From positions 1 through 8,209 of the forward strand of contig NZ_CABFLN010000048.1 of NCBI RefSeq assembly GCF_901873445.1: a stretch of DNA of 8,209 nucleotides, given 5' to 3'. The translations under genes and the position numbers were made by a program. Positions within the stretch are counted from its first letter, which is position 1. The number at the start of each line of letters is the position of its first letter. This DNA comes from Gemella haemolysans (GTDB lineage Bacteria; Bacillota; Bacilli; Staphylococcales; Gemellaceae). Below the pieces are notes generated by a model. It worked only from the letters and a program-made list of their open reading frames with translations, was not told where the DNA came from and did no database searches. This document shows positions 1-6,471 of the stretch, piece after piece.

Positions 1-245
1 TGTAATTTAATTAATATAAACGCAGCTAATAAGTTTGCTATAATTCTTGCTATAGTAATTGTATAGTTTACAACCTCAGAAATTATAGGAGATACTTTCT
101 CTCCATTAAAATAGTGGTCTGTAATTTGTTTTGATAAGTTCGATCCTGCTACCCAGTTTGTAGCAAATACTACATATGCTGTAATTAGCAGTGCAAACAT
201 AATTATACCTTGCCTTCGAGTAGGCGAATTTGGCGATAGTTCCAT
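1..245 (-). CDS. Membrane transporter, probably MFS family (N-terminal part only)
   Basis: The first 81 codons of a gene that runs off the left edge, read from an ATG at 245 with an AGAGG ribosome site seven bases upstream. The short N-terminus (MELSPNSPTRRQG) is polar and basic. It is followed by a hydrophobic helix at about residues 14-33, a polar loop at about 36-52 (ending NGEKVSP), and a second hydrophobic stretch from about 58 that ends in ILIKL at the edge. A short cytoplasmic N-terminus, a first helix, a loop and a second helix beginning with small residues fit the start of a major facilitator superfamily permease, but no full signature motif is present. The substrate cannot be told. 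It lies downstream of manO in the same direction, behind a strong terminator and 156 bp of its own upstream DNA, so it is probably transcribed separately. Membrane protein: fairly sure. MFS: moderate. Confidence 0.6.
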   Translation of the reverse strand, partial: MELSPNSPTRRQGIIMFALLITAYVVFATNWVAGSNLSKQITDHYFNGEKVSPIISEVVNYTITIARIIANLLAAFILIKL

Positions 246-279
246 TGATTTACCTCTTTCTTTCTCTTTTGAAATTAGT

Positions 280-355
280 ACACCTATAAGGTGTTATAAT
301 ACTGTTTCTTGAATACTATATTAGTTTAATATAAATATTCAGAAAATTCAAGAAA
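280..355 (-). promoter_or_regulatory. Upstream region of the transporter gene with repeated ATTCA-GAAA motifs
   Basis: This is the control region of the left-edge transporter. Perfect 10-bp inverted arms TTTCTTGAAT (305-314) and ATTCAAGAAA (346-355) are joined by a near-identical direct copy ATTCAGAAA (337-345), giving three copies of one half-site. Nearer the gene, ACACC-TATAA-GGTGT (280-294) is a small palindrome. A possible but weak sigma-A promoter on the minus strand is TTGAAT (346-351) with TAAACT (323-328) at 17-bp spacing; the -10 matches only four of six bases. Repeated half-sites around a promoter suggest a transcription factor binding region, but no regulator can be named. Confidence 0.35.
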
Positions 356-400
356 AATATGCTGTTTGCATTGCGTTTTCATGAAAATATTTTTAAAATT

Positions 401-436
401 AAAAAAAGACTAATATCAAAGTATTAATCTTTTTTT
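401..436 (-). terminator. Intrinsic terminator of manO
   Basis: A 15-bp stem pairs 401-415 with 422-436 around a six-base loop. Read on the minus strand the stem is complete with one G-U pair and ends in a run of seven T; on the plus strand the same position is a C-A mismatch, so it fits minus-strand transcription best. It ends the man operon. The A-rich arm includes the last codons and the TAA stop of manO. Confidence 0.85.
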
Positions 437-792
437 CTAAATAATTTTTTTAATGATAATACTGGTTTATTCCTTACTATCTTGTCATTACCAATAAATT
501 CTCTCATTTCTTTTAAACATTTTCCAGAATTTTTGACTATAAAATTGAAACTCCCAGCTCTTTTTGTATCGATAAAAAATCCTCTGATATATTTATCTCT
601 AAAAAACATCTGTGCTCGTACTTTTTCAATCTCAGTCCAAGGTATTTGAATATAATCTTCTGGATTTCTATGATTATAGAACTCAAAAGCTTTATCTCCT
701 ACCATAACATCTCCATGTTTGTTCCCAATTGATCCAGTAAGACAATTAGCTTTCGTTGTATAAACTACCTTAGTATTCATTGATACTACCAT
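424..792 (-). CDS. manO: ManO, DUF956 family protein of the mannose PTS operon
   Basis: Small cytoplasmic protein of 122 residues. The core, about residues 27-52, contains GDVMVGDKAFEFYN followed by YIQIPW, which I recognise as the DUF956/ManO family. This family is almost always encoded directly after the EIID gene of mannose-type PTS operons in streptococci and relatives. It is thought to be an accessory or regulatory protein of the mannose PTS; its biochemical activity is not established. The ATG at 792 is chosen because GGAGG at 801-805 lies eight bases upstream. A GTG at 807 would start next to this ribosome site and leave it unused, and the ATG at 780 is too far away. The basic tail LKKLFRKKD is encoded inside the terminator stem. 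A hairpin between manN and manO probably lowers its expression relative to manLMN. Confidence 0.85.
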   Translation of the reverse strand: MVVSMNTKVVYTTKANCLTGSIGNKHGDVMVGDKAFEFYNHRNPEDYIQIPWTEIEKVRAQMFFRDKYIRGFFIDTKRAGSFNFIVKNSGKCLKEMREFIGNDKIVRNKPVLSLKKLFRKKD

Positions 793-800
793 AACTAAGA

Positions 801-805
801 CCTCC
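801..805 (-). promoter_or_regulatory. Ribosome binding site fixing the manO start
   Basis: GGAGG on the minus strand, eight bases before the ATG at 792. It overlaps the second codon that would follow a GTG start at 807, which argues against that longer form. Confidence 0.75.
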
Positions 806-828
806 ACTCTATTTTCTTTACTAACTTT

Positions 829-863
829 AAAAAGGAAGTTGAGACATCTTGCCTCAACCTCCT
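829..863 (-). terminator. Hairpin between manN and manO, probable partial terminator
   Basis: An 11-bp stem pairs 853-863 with 833-843 around a nine-base loop. Read on the minus strand, AGGAGGTTGAG pairs with CTCAACTTCCT with one G-U pair, followed by a run of five T beginning in the last stem base. It lies nine bases after the manN stop. No promoter fits in the short space before manO, so manO should depend on read-through. The upstream arm starts with AGGAGG, and ten bases later an ATG opens a six-codon frame (847-827, MSQLPF, stop TAA) that runs through the downstream arm, so ribosome binding here could open the hairpin. Confidence 0.65.
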
Positions 864-871
864 AAACTTTA

Positions 872-1795
872 TTACATTACACCTGCTACGTGAGCAATTA
901 CACCTAAAGCGAATAATCCAAAGATTATTACTACTGGGCTTACTTTACGTTTTAATAACCACATACAAACGAATGTTAACAATAACGCTGCAAATCCAGG
1001 AATAAGTTGATTTAAGTTATCTTGTAATGTTGTAACTTTTTCTGGTGTTAATGAGAACTTACCACTTGTTGCTTTTGTAACAATATCTTGTAATACTTCA
1101 CCAGTAATGTGTGTACCTTTTTCTGGGAAATGAATAAATGCTTTTTCATCTAATTGTACTTTAGAAACTACTAATGGGAAACTGATGTTAGTCCAACGTT
1201 GAACTAAGATACCCATTACGAACATCCCAAGGATTGAAGCTCCTTTTGTAATAGTTTGTAAAATACCACCTGAAAGGTCACTTGTAATTTCAGAACCTTT
1301 TTTATATCCGAATTCTTGTGTATACCATAAGAATCCAATACGGATTAAGTTCCATGCGATAAAGAAGAATAATGGTGCAATAATTGAACCACCAGTTGCT
1401 AATGAAGCTGCGATAGCTCCAAGGATAGGACGAACTGTGAACCAGAATACTGGATCCCCAATACCTGCTAATGGTCCCATCATACCAACTTTAACCCCTT
1501 GGATTGCCGCATCATCGATATCAGCTCCATTTGCTTTATCTTCTTCTAAAGCAAGTGTAACCCCTAAAATTGGTGCTGCAATATATGGGTGAGTGTTAAA
1601 GAACTCTAAGTGACGTTTTAATGCTTGTGTAGCATCTTCTTTATTTGGATATAGTTTTTTTAGTGCCGGGATTAAAGCAAATGCCCAACCACCATTTTGC
1701 ATACGTTCATAGTTCCATGAACCTTGAAGGAACTGAGAACGTAACATTACGCTACGACGATCTTTTTTACTTAATGTAATTTTTTTCTCTGACAT
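872..1795 (-). CDS. manN: Mannose-family PTS permease, EIID subunit
   Basis: Membrane subunit of the mannose phosphotransferase permease, 307 residues, the usual length for the family. With EIIC it forms the channel that moves mannose, glucose or glucosamine into the cell for phosphorylation by EIIB. Family landmarks are visible: RSQFLQGSWNYERMQN (about 19-34), HLEFFNTHPYIAAPI (62-76), GMMGPLAGIGDPVFWFTVRP (104-123), and a C-terminal hydrophobic anchor from about residue 288 to the end (VVIIFGLFALG...). The first hundred residues are polar and cytoplasmic, as in ManN/ManZ. The protein closely resembles the streptococcal ManN type. An AAGGAGG site at 1805-1811 lies nine bases before the ATG. 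It is 17 bp downstream of manM and shares the operon transcript. Confidence 0.96.
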   Translation of the reverse strand: MSEKKITLSKKDRRSVMLRSQFLQGSWNYERMQNGGWAFALIPALKKLYPNKEDATQALKRHLEFFNTHPYIAAPILGVTLALEEDKANGADIDDAAIQGVKVGMMGPLAGIGDPVFWFTVRPILGAIAASLATGGSIIAPLFFFIAWNLIRIGFLWYTQEFGYKKGSEITSDLSGGILQTITKGASILGMFVMGILVQRWTNISFPLVVSKVQLDEKAFIHFPEKGTHITGEVLQDIVTKATSGKFSLTPEKVTTLQDNLNQLIPGFAALLLTFVCMWLLKRKVSPVVIIFGLFALGVIAHVAGVM

Positions 1796-1812
1796 TTTGT
1801 AGTTCCTCCTTC

Positions 1813-2622
1813 TTAATAATCATTTAAGATATCGCCTAGTGGATCTCCAGATGAAGTATTTCCACCTCCGCCGCCACCTTTGTTTTTAGAAAGGTTTAAG
1901 TAGATAATTGCTAAACATAATCCGATGATACCTGTTGCGATAAGTGTTAATTGGCTAATTGGTGCTAATGCAAATCCTAAGAAGAAGAATGGCCATACTT
2001 CTTTAGTTGCCATTAGGTTAATAACCATCGCAAAACCAACTGCAACTACCATTCCTCCACCGATTGCCATACCTTCTGTGAACCATTTTGGTAAAGCTTC
2101 AAGAGCTTTTTGAACTACTGATGATGGAATGAACATTAATAATCCTGCTGGAATAGCAACACGTAATCCTTGAGCTGCAAGAGCTACGTAGTGCCAGAAT
2201 TCAACTCCACGGAAGTTACCGTGTTCTGCCGCACGGTCAGCTTGGTGAACGATAACTACTGATAATGTACGAACAACCATTGTAAGTACAAGCCCTACTG
2301 TAGCTAATGTAACAGCTGTTGCGATAGCAATAATACGTCCTTCAGCTGAGAAATCACCAGCTTTAATGAAAATAATAGCAGATGCTACTGATGCTAAAGC
2401 TGCATCGGGAGCAACCGCAGCCCCAATATTAGCCCATCCAAGTGCTAATAATTGAAGAGCTCCACCTAAAATAATACCTTCTGATAAATGTCCTGTTGCT
2501 AAACCGATTAAAGAACAAGCAATAATTGGTTGATGGAATTGGAATTGGTCTAAGATACTTTCCATACCAGCTAATAATGCAACAATAAGGACTAATATAA
2601 CTGCTAGAATACTAAATTCCAT
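1813..2622 (-). CDS. manM: Mannose-family PTS permease, EIIC subunit
   Basis: Integral membrane EIIC subunit, 269 residues, hydrophobic almost throughout. It begins with a membrane helix at about residues 4-20 followed by the conserved QFQFHQPIIACSLIGLATG (26-44) and the EIIC signature SEGIILGGALQLLALGWANI (47-66), then GAAVAPD. EIIC forms the sugar path with EIID. The tail after the last helix (about 226-245) is a hydrophilic extension with six consecutive glycines, ending SSGDPLGDILNDY; streptococcal ManM proteins carry a comparable glycine-rich tail. AGGAGG at 2628-2633 lies five bases before the ATG. It is 24 bp downstream of manL and 17 bp upstream of manN, which indicates one operon. 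Confidence 0.96.
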   Translation of the reverse strand: MEFSILAVILVLIVALLAGMESILDQFQFHQPIIACSLIGLATGHLSEGIILGGALQLLALGWANIGAAVAPDAALASVASAIIFIKAGDFSAEGRIIAIATAVTLATVGLVLTMVVRTLSVVIVHQADRAAEHGNFRGVEFWHYVALAAQGLRVAIPAGLLMFIPSSVVQKALEALPKWFTEGMAIGGGMVVAVGFAMVINLMATKEVWPFFFLGFALAPISQLTLIATGIIGLCLAIIYLNLSKNKGGGGGGNTSSGDPLGDILNDY

Positions 2623-2646
2623 AGTGTCCTCCTAATTTTTATTAAA

Positions 2647-3630
2647 TTATAATTTTAAACCTTCACTTGATTTAGCTTCAATAAGTTTGAATAAATCTGA
2701 TGGAGAATCGTTTGATACTTTACGAACATCAAATTTCACACCTAAATCACGAAGTTTTTTGTATACTTCTACATCTTCTTGATCTAATGATAATACGTTG
2801 TTAATTTGAACTTTTCCAACAGAGTGAGCCATAGAACCAATGTTTAATTCTAGAATCTCTACTCCTTTTTCGATTACTGCAAGAGCATCTTGTGGTGTTT
2901 CAAATAATAATAATGCTTTTGTATCACCAAATCTTGGATCATTATAAACTTGAACAAGTTTATCTAACGGAATTACGTGTGCACGCACTCCTGGAGGAGC
3001 TGCTTGCTCAATAAGTTTTTTACGTAATTCATCTTTTGATACTGAATCTGAAACTACAATAATTCTGTTTGGATGAGTTGCTTTTGTCCAGTTAGTAGCA
3101 ACTTGTCCGTGTAGTAGACGAGTATCGATACGGGCTAATACAAAGTCAATTTTCCCGTTTCCTAACACTGTACCTTCAGGAATCTCTCCTTGTGGTGCAG
3201 CTGTTGTGCTTTCAGCTACTTCTGCTTTAGGTTGTAGTTCTTCAGGGCGAACTTTAACCCCATCAATAGCTGTTGGTGTGATTGCTTTTGCAATCTCGTG
3301 AGCTGTTGTCATAGTGAATCTACTAGCATATGCTTCAATAAGCATAGGTAAGTTTAATCCTGCTACGATTGCTCTTTTCTCTGGTGCTTCTTCAAATAAC
3401 TTGTTAGCTTGGTTAAATGGACTTCCACCCCAAAGATCGACAAGGAAAAGAATTTCTTCAGAATCTACTTTTGCAATAGCTTCTTGAAGTTTTCTTTGCA
3501 AGTCTTCCGGTCCTTCGCTAGGCATGAATACAACTGATTCTACTTTTTCTTGTTCACCAAAAATCATAGAACCTGATTGTTTAATTCCAGCAGCGAATTC
3601 ACCGTGACTCGCGATGATAATTCCTACCAT
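2647..3630 (-). CDS. manL: Mannose-family PTS EIIAB phosphotransferase
   Basis: Cytoplasmic EIIA-EIIB fusion of 327 residues that passes phosphate from HPr to the incoming sugar. The EIIA domain spans about residues 1-125: IIASHG places the phosphorylated histidine at His9, and [13 protein letters not shown] (63-75) is the conserved second motif. A flexible Ala/Pro/Glu-rich linker covers about 128-158. The EIIB domain (about 160-327) has [13 protein letters not shown] with the phosphorylated His174, followed by IIVVSD. Both active histidines are present, so the enzyme should be complete. An AAGGAGGT site at 3637-3644 lies six bases upstream of the ATG. It is the first gene of manLMNO, preceded by a strong promoter about 58 bp upstream of the start. 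In related bacteria this protein also takes part in glucose-dependent catabolite control. Confidence 0.97.
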   Translation of the reverse strand: MVGIIIASHGEFAAGIKQSGSMIFGEQEKVESVVFMPSEGPEDLQRKLQEAIAKVDSEEILFLVDLWGGSPFNQANKLFEEAPEKRAIVAGLNLPMLIEAYASRFTMTTAHEIAKAITPTAIDGVKVRPEELQPKAEVAESTTAAPQGEIPEGTVLGNGKIDFVLARIDTRLLHGQVATNWTKATHPNRIIVVSDSVSKDELRKKLIEQAAPPGVRAHVIPLDKLVQVYNDPRFGDTKALLLFETPQDALAVIEKGVEILELNIGSMAHSVGKVQINNVLSLDQEDVEVYKKLRDLGVKFDVRKVSNDSPSDLFKLIEAKSSEGLKL

Positions 3631-3672
3631 CTTAGTACCTCCTTTTATATAATACTTATTTTATTATGACGT

Positions 3673-3688
3673 GTATACCTTTGCATAC
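3673..3688 (-). promoter_or_regulatory. Imperfect inverted repeat at the predicted manL transcription start
   Basis: On the minus strand GTATGC-AAAG-GTATAC is an inverted repeat with five of six arm positions matching. It begins at the expected transcription start, just after the -10 box, where a repressor could act. Short AT-rich repeats arise by chance, so this is tentative. Confidence 0.25.
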
Positions 3689-3694
3689 AAATAA

Positions 3695-3723
3695 ATTATA
3701 TCATTTATTAATTTTTTTGTAAA
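3695..3723 (-). promoter_or_regulatory. Sigma-A promoter of manLMNO
   Basis: On the minus strand, TTTACA (3718-3723, five of six consensus bases) is followed after exactly 17 bp by a perfect TATAAT (3695-3700). Transcription should begin near 3688, giving a leader of about 58 bases. The spacer starts with six A. I found no sigma-54 type -24/-12 element, so this mannose operon appears to use the housekeeping sigma factor, as in streptococci and unlike Listeria or Enterococcus. Confidence 0.82.
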
Positions 3724-3750
3724 TGTTTTAGTTTCTCACTTTACAAATAT

Positions 3751-3764
3751 AGAAATCGATTTCT
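3751..3764. promoter_or_regulatory. Perfect palindrome resembling a CcpA cre site
   Basis: AGAAATCGATTTCT is a perfect 14-bp palindrome with a central CG. It matches the cre pattern TGWNANCGNTNWCA at all specified bases except the two outermost. It is centred about 70 bp upstream of the predicted manL start and 27 bp upstream of the -35 box. CcpA sites placed upstream of a promoter usually activate, whereas sites over the promoter repress. CcpA is known to control mannose PTS genes in relatives; binding here is inferred from sequence alone. Confidence 0.5.
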
Positions 3765-3897
3765 GTTTTATTGAATCATATAAAAAATATATATTTTTTA
3801 TAATATAAATATAAAAACTATTAGTACCACTCTTGCAACTAAAATTAAACAACATTTTGGCTATCTTTCATGTAAATATATATTTTAAAAATAATAT

Positions 3898-3918
3898 TAT
3901 GAAAATATTATTTTCATA
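3898..3918. repeat. AT-rich inverted repeat
   Basis: Perfect 9-bp arms TATGAAAAT and ATTTTCATA flank a three-base spacer, and a further copy of TTTTCATA follows at about 3919-3926. It lies between the gshF terminator and the man control region. It could be a weak hairpin or protein site; there is no run of T to make it a terminator. Confidence 0.35.
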
Positions 3919-3952
3919 TTTTCATATTATTGTTGATTCTTTTGTATAATAT

Positions 3953-3988
3953 AAAAAAAGATAGTACCTAATTAATACTATCTTTTTT
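3953..3988 (-). terminator. Intrinsic terminator of gshF
   Basis: A perfect 13-bp stem pairs 3954-3966 (ending GATAGTA) with 3976-3988 (starting TACTATC) around a nine-base loop. On the minus strand it ends in a run of seven T and starts 27 bases after the gshF stop. The plus strand also ends in six T, so it could work both ways. Confidence 0.88.
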
Positions 3989-4015
3989 ATTAATTTTCAA
4001 TTAATCATAATTTTA

Positions 4016-6277
4016 TTATTTAATACTTCTTTCAGGGAACAACATTTTCAATACATTTAACGATAATCTTCTAGATTTTCCAGAATGTGGATAAATATGC
4101 ATCATCATCATAGGATTGAAATTAGCCTCTATTACTCCGTAATTTTCTCCATTCATTTCTTCTGTTATATCTGGAATAATCAAATCAACGCCACAAACTT
4201 TTGCCATCATAGCATCTGTAATTTCTACAGCTAACTTTTTATAACTATCATGAACCGAGTCTGTCATATCGATTGAATCTCCTCCTGTACTTATGTTTGA
4301 ATTTTCTCTAAGATATGCAATCTTGTTCTCTGGTAATATAGAATCAAAATTTAATCCTTGTTCGGCTAATTGTAATTTTTCAATTTCTCCTAATTCAATT
4401 TTTTTCAGTGGAGTTTTTTTAGCATCTCCTCTTAAATGATTAGAATTTTTTATCTCAACTAATTCTCTAATTGTATGTTTTCCATCACCAACTACATTGG
4501 CAGGAACTCTTAATAACACTGCTTCAGTTTTTCCTTCAATGACAAAAAATCTATATTCTGTACCCTCTATAAATTCTTCTATTAATATATCTTTATCTTC
4601 TTTTAGTGCAAATTCAATAGCTTTTGAATAATTATCTATCGAACTTGTTCCGTTTTTAAAAATTGTTATGCCTAAACCGAAATTAGTACTTTTCGGTTTT
4701 ATAACTATCGGTTTATTTTTTATGTAATTAAATTTTTGAAGTGCATCTTCTAAACTAGAAACTTCATACCCCTTAGGCACTCTAAAACCTTTTTCATCTA
4801 AAACTTTTTTAGTGACTACTTTGTTTTCCATAATCAATGGAGAAATATAGCTATCTTTACTTGTCATATTTCCATTCTTTACATACTCTACATGACCTTT
4901 ATTTTCTAAACGAATAAATTGATCATTCTCATCAATTACGGTAACTTTAATTCCATTTTTTATAGCATCCTCAATTACTGCTTGTGTAGAAAGTTCCATA
5001 TTATCATATGCACTTAATGAATAGTATTCTTGCAATGCCTGTTCTTTATATTTCTTAGCTAATTCTACTCCAACTCTTGCAATATTATTATCTTTTTCAT
5101 ACTCTGATAATAATTTCGCTCCAAGAGTTAGCTCAGGATTTTTAAGCTCATTGATTTTCTCATCAATTAGTTCAACATCACTCTTAAATAATCCTAGCTC
5201 CTCAACTAATTCTTTCATTTTATTTAGGAACCATACTCCCTCATCTTCATAAGGAATATTATTAAATGGATGAGCTAACGCAACATTTTCACTATATTCA
5301 TATCCTAAAGATTCTGAAGTTTCTTTATCAACCTCTTCTAGCCAAACTAATGTTTTTAAGAATAAATGAACAAATCTAATATCTTTTTCTAGTATCCCAA
5401 AAGGTGCAAATGGATTCAAGTCAAACAGACGAAACTCCATATATTTTATACCTTCTTTTAGGAATTTCACTATAGTATCCGCTCCTCTGAATCGAACACT
5501 AGAATAAAATTCTTTCTCGGCTATTAGATTTCCATTTTTTACATATCCAGTTATATCTTCAATATATTTTTCTAATGAACTGTACGATACTTTGATATCC
5601 TCATCATTAACATATCCATAGCGACTAGTACGTAAACTGCGCACATAATCACTAGGTTTCACTCCATTTGTAAAATACTTATCTTCTGCTAGTGGAGACG
5701 CTCCATATAAATATATTAAGATCCACTGATATCTTATAAATTGTCTTGCTAACTTTAAATAAATTTCATTTTTTACATCCACTAAATCTTTTTTAGTAAT
5801 TTCAGCTACCTTTTCCATAAATTTATCATCAAGTTGAAAATTGTAGTGAATACCCGAAACCATCTGTTTATATTTACCATATTTTTCTACTAAATATTCT
5901 CTATATTCCACATCAGATTTTTTTTCAAATTGAGCAACTCTTATTTCACTTTCGTCTGGTAATATTGCTGGGATACTTAGCGGCCAGATATATTCATCAT
6001 TAGGCATATGTTTAAGTGTAATCTCATGAACTGCGTTTAATATTCTAAGAACATCTCTTTCACTATTTTCTGGAGTAGTAATTAATTCAACTTGTGATTC
6101 TGCAAAATCAGTTTGAATATATGGATGCTCATGACGTATTCCAAATACTTTTGGATGATCTGATTTTGAAATTGTACCATCCTCTAAGATTCTTTGCCCC
6201 TCTTTTTCTAAACCAATTTTAACGTTAGAAAATACTTCTTCTAAGTTATTATTTTTTATTATATCTCTAATTATCAT
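4016..6277 (-). CDS. gshF: Bifunctional glutamate-cysteine ligase / glutathione synthetase
   Basis: Cytoplasmic enzyme of 753 residues that makes glutathione in two ATP-dependent steps: glutamate plus cysteine to gamma-glutamylcysteine, then addition of glycine. The N-terminal ligase domain (about 1-420) is of the E. coli GshA type, with IGLEKEGQRI (21-30), GIHYNFQL (142-149), a proximal RYGYVN, and YMEFRLFDLNPFAPFG (279-294). The C-terminal ATP-grasp domain (about 480-750) shows KPIVIKPKSTNFGLGI (522-537), ILIEEFIEGTEYRFFVI (564-580) and the metal-binding VIEANFNP (715-722), followed by an unusual run of four Met. The length matches known GshF proteins of streptococci and Listeria, and both domains appear intact. 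The ATG at 6277 is preceded by only a weak GAGAG site nine bases upstream. The gene is single, divergent from the HAD-Cdd gene, and has its own terminator. It probably supports redox and oxidative stress defence. Confidence 0.95.
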   Translation of the reverse strand: MIIRDIIKNNNLEEVFSNVKIGLEKEGQRILEDGTISKSDHPKVFGIRHEHPYIQTDFAESQVELITTPENSERDVLRILNAVHEITLKHMPNDEYIWPLSIPAILPDESEIRVAQFEKKSDVEYREYLVEKYGKYKQMVSGIHYNFQLDDKFMEKVAEITKKDLVDVKNEIYLKLARQFIRYQWILIYLYGASPLAEDKYFTNGVKPSDYVRSLRTSRYGYVNDEDIKVSYSSLEKYIEDITGYVKNGNLIAEKEFYSSVRFRGADTIVKFLKEGIKYMEFRLFDLNPFAPFGILEKDIRFVHLFLKTLVWLEEVDKETSESLGYEYSENVALAHPFNNIPYEDEGVWFLNKMKELVEELGLFKSDVELIDEKINELKNPELTLGAKLLSEYEKDNNIARVGVELAKKYKEQALQEYYSLSAYDNMELSTQAVIEDAIKNGIKVTVIDENDQFIRLENKGHVEYVKNGNMTSKDSYISPLIMENKVVTKKVLDEKGFRVPKGYEVSSLEDALQKFNYIKNKPIVIKPKSTNFGLGITIFKNGTSSIDNYSKAIEFALKEDKDILIEEFIEGTEYRFFVIEGKTEAVLLRVPANVVGDGKHTIRELVEIKNSNHLRGDAKKTPLKKIELGEIEKLQLAEQGLNFDSILPENKIAYLRENSNISTGGDSIDMTDSVHDSYKKLAVEITDAMMAKVCGVDLIIPDITEEMNGENYGVIEANFNPMMMMHIYPHSGKSRRLSLNVLKMLFPERSIK

Positions 6278-6334
6278 ATTTTATCACTCTCTACATACAA
6301 TATAGTTACATTCTATCTTATCATAAATACGCAA

Positions 6335-6340
6335 TTTATA
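6335..6340 (-). promoter_or_regulatory. Possible -10 element of gshF
   Basis: On the minus strand TATAAA lies about 58 bases before the gshF start. The only upstream partner at acceptable spacing is a poor -35 (TTATTT, 18 bp away). The region is so AT-rich that the assignment is tentative. Confidence 0.28.
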
Positions 6341-6381
6341 ATAGAAATTGAACTCAAAAAATAAGTATAATACGATAAATA

Positions 6382-6411
6382 CTTACAATATATTTGTACT
6401 TATGTTATAAT
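6382..6411 (+). promoter_or_regulatory. Promoter of the HAD-cytidine deaminase gene
   Basis: A perfect extended -10 (TGTTATAAT, 6403-6411) supplies both the TG element and TATAAT. A partial -35, CTTACA (6382-6387, four of six bases), sits 18 bp upstream. Transcription should start near 6418, giving a leader of about 54 bases. Confidence 0.7.
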
Positions 6412-6426
6412 CAAATTACACTTAAG

Positions 6427-6464
6427 AAAGGGGTATGAGATTCGATAATATATCGTATTTCTAA
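6427..6464 (+). promoter_or_regulatory. Leader with a misplaced ribosome site and a nine-codon frame
   Basis: AAAGGGG (6427-6433) is the only Shine-Dalgarno-like sequence before the HAD-Cdd gene, yet it ends 38 bases ahead of its ATG. One base after it an ATG at 6435 opens a nine-codon frame (MRFDNISYF) that stops at 6462-6464, seven bases before the main start. CGATA-ATA-TATCG (6443-6455) can form a small hairpin within it. The main start may be reached by reinitiation after the small frame, or initiate weakly without a ribosome site. Confidence 0.35.
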
Positions 6465-6471
6465 TAATTAC

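Larger units (their letters stand above)
3631..4015. other. Gene-free interval between gshF and manL
   Basis: A 385-bp interval without a credible gene. From right to left it holds the gshF terminator (3953-3988), an AT-rich inverted repeat (3898-3918), a featureless AT-rich stretch (about 3770-3890), the cre-like palindrome (3751-3764), the manL promoter (3695-3723) and a 58-base leader. Apart from the terminator, everything recognisable serves manLMN. Confidence 0.7.

Noticed and set aside
793..807. GTG at 807 as the manO start
   Set aside because: The GGAGG ribosome site lies within the codons that would follow it; the ATG at 792 is correctly spaced from that site.
1925..2113. A 62-codon open frame on the plus strand inside manM
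   Set aside because: It lies wholly opposite a clearly conserved EIIC coding sequence, has no ribosome site, and its translation resembles no family I know.
3810..3829. TGGTAC on the minus strand as the -24 box of a sigma-54 promoter for manL, as in other mannose operons
   Set aside because: The required GC at the -12 position is absent, and a near-consensus sigma-A promoter lies closer to manL.
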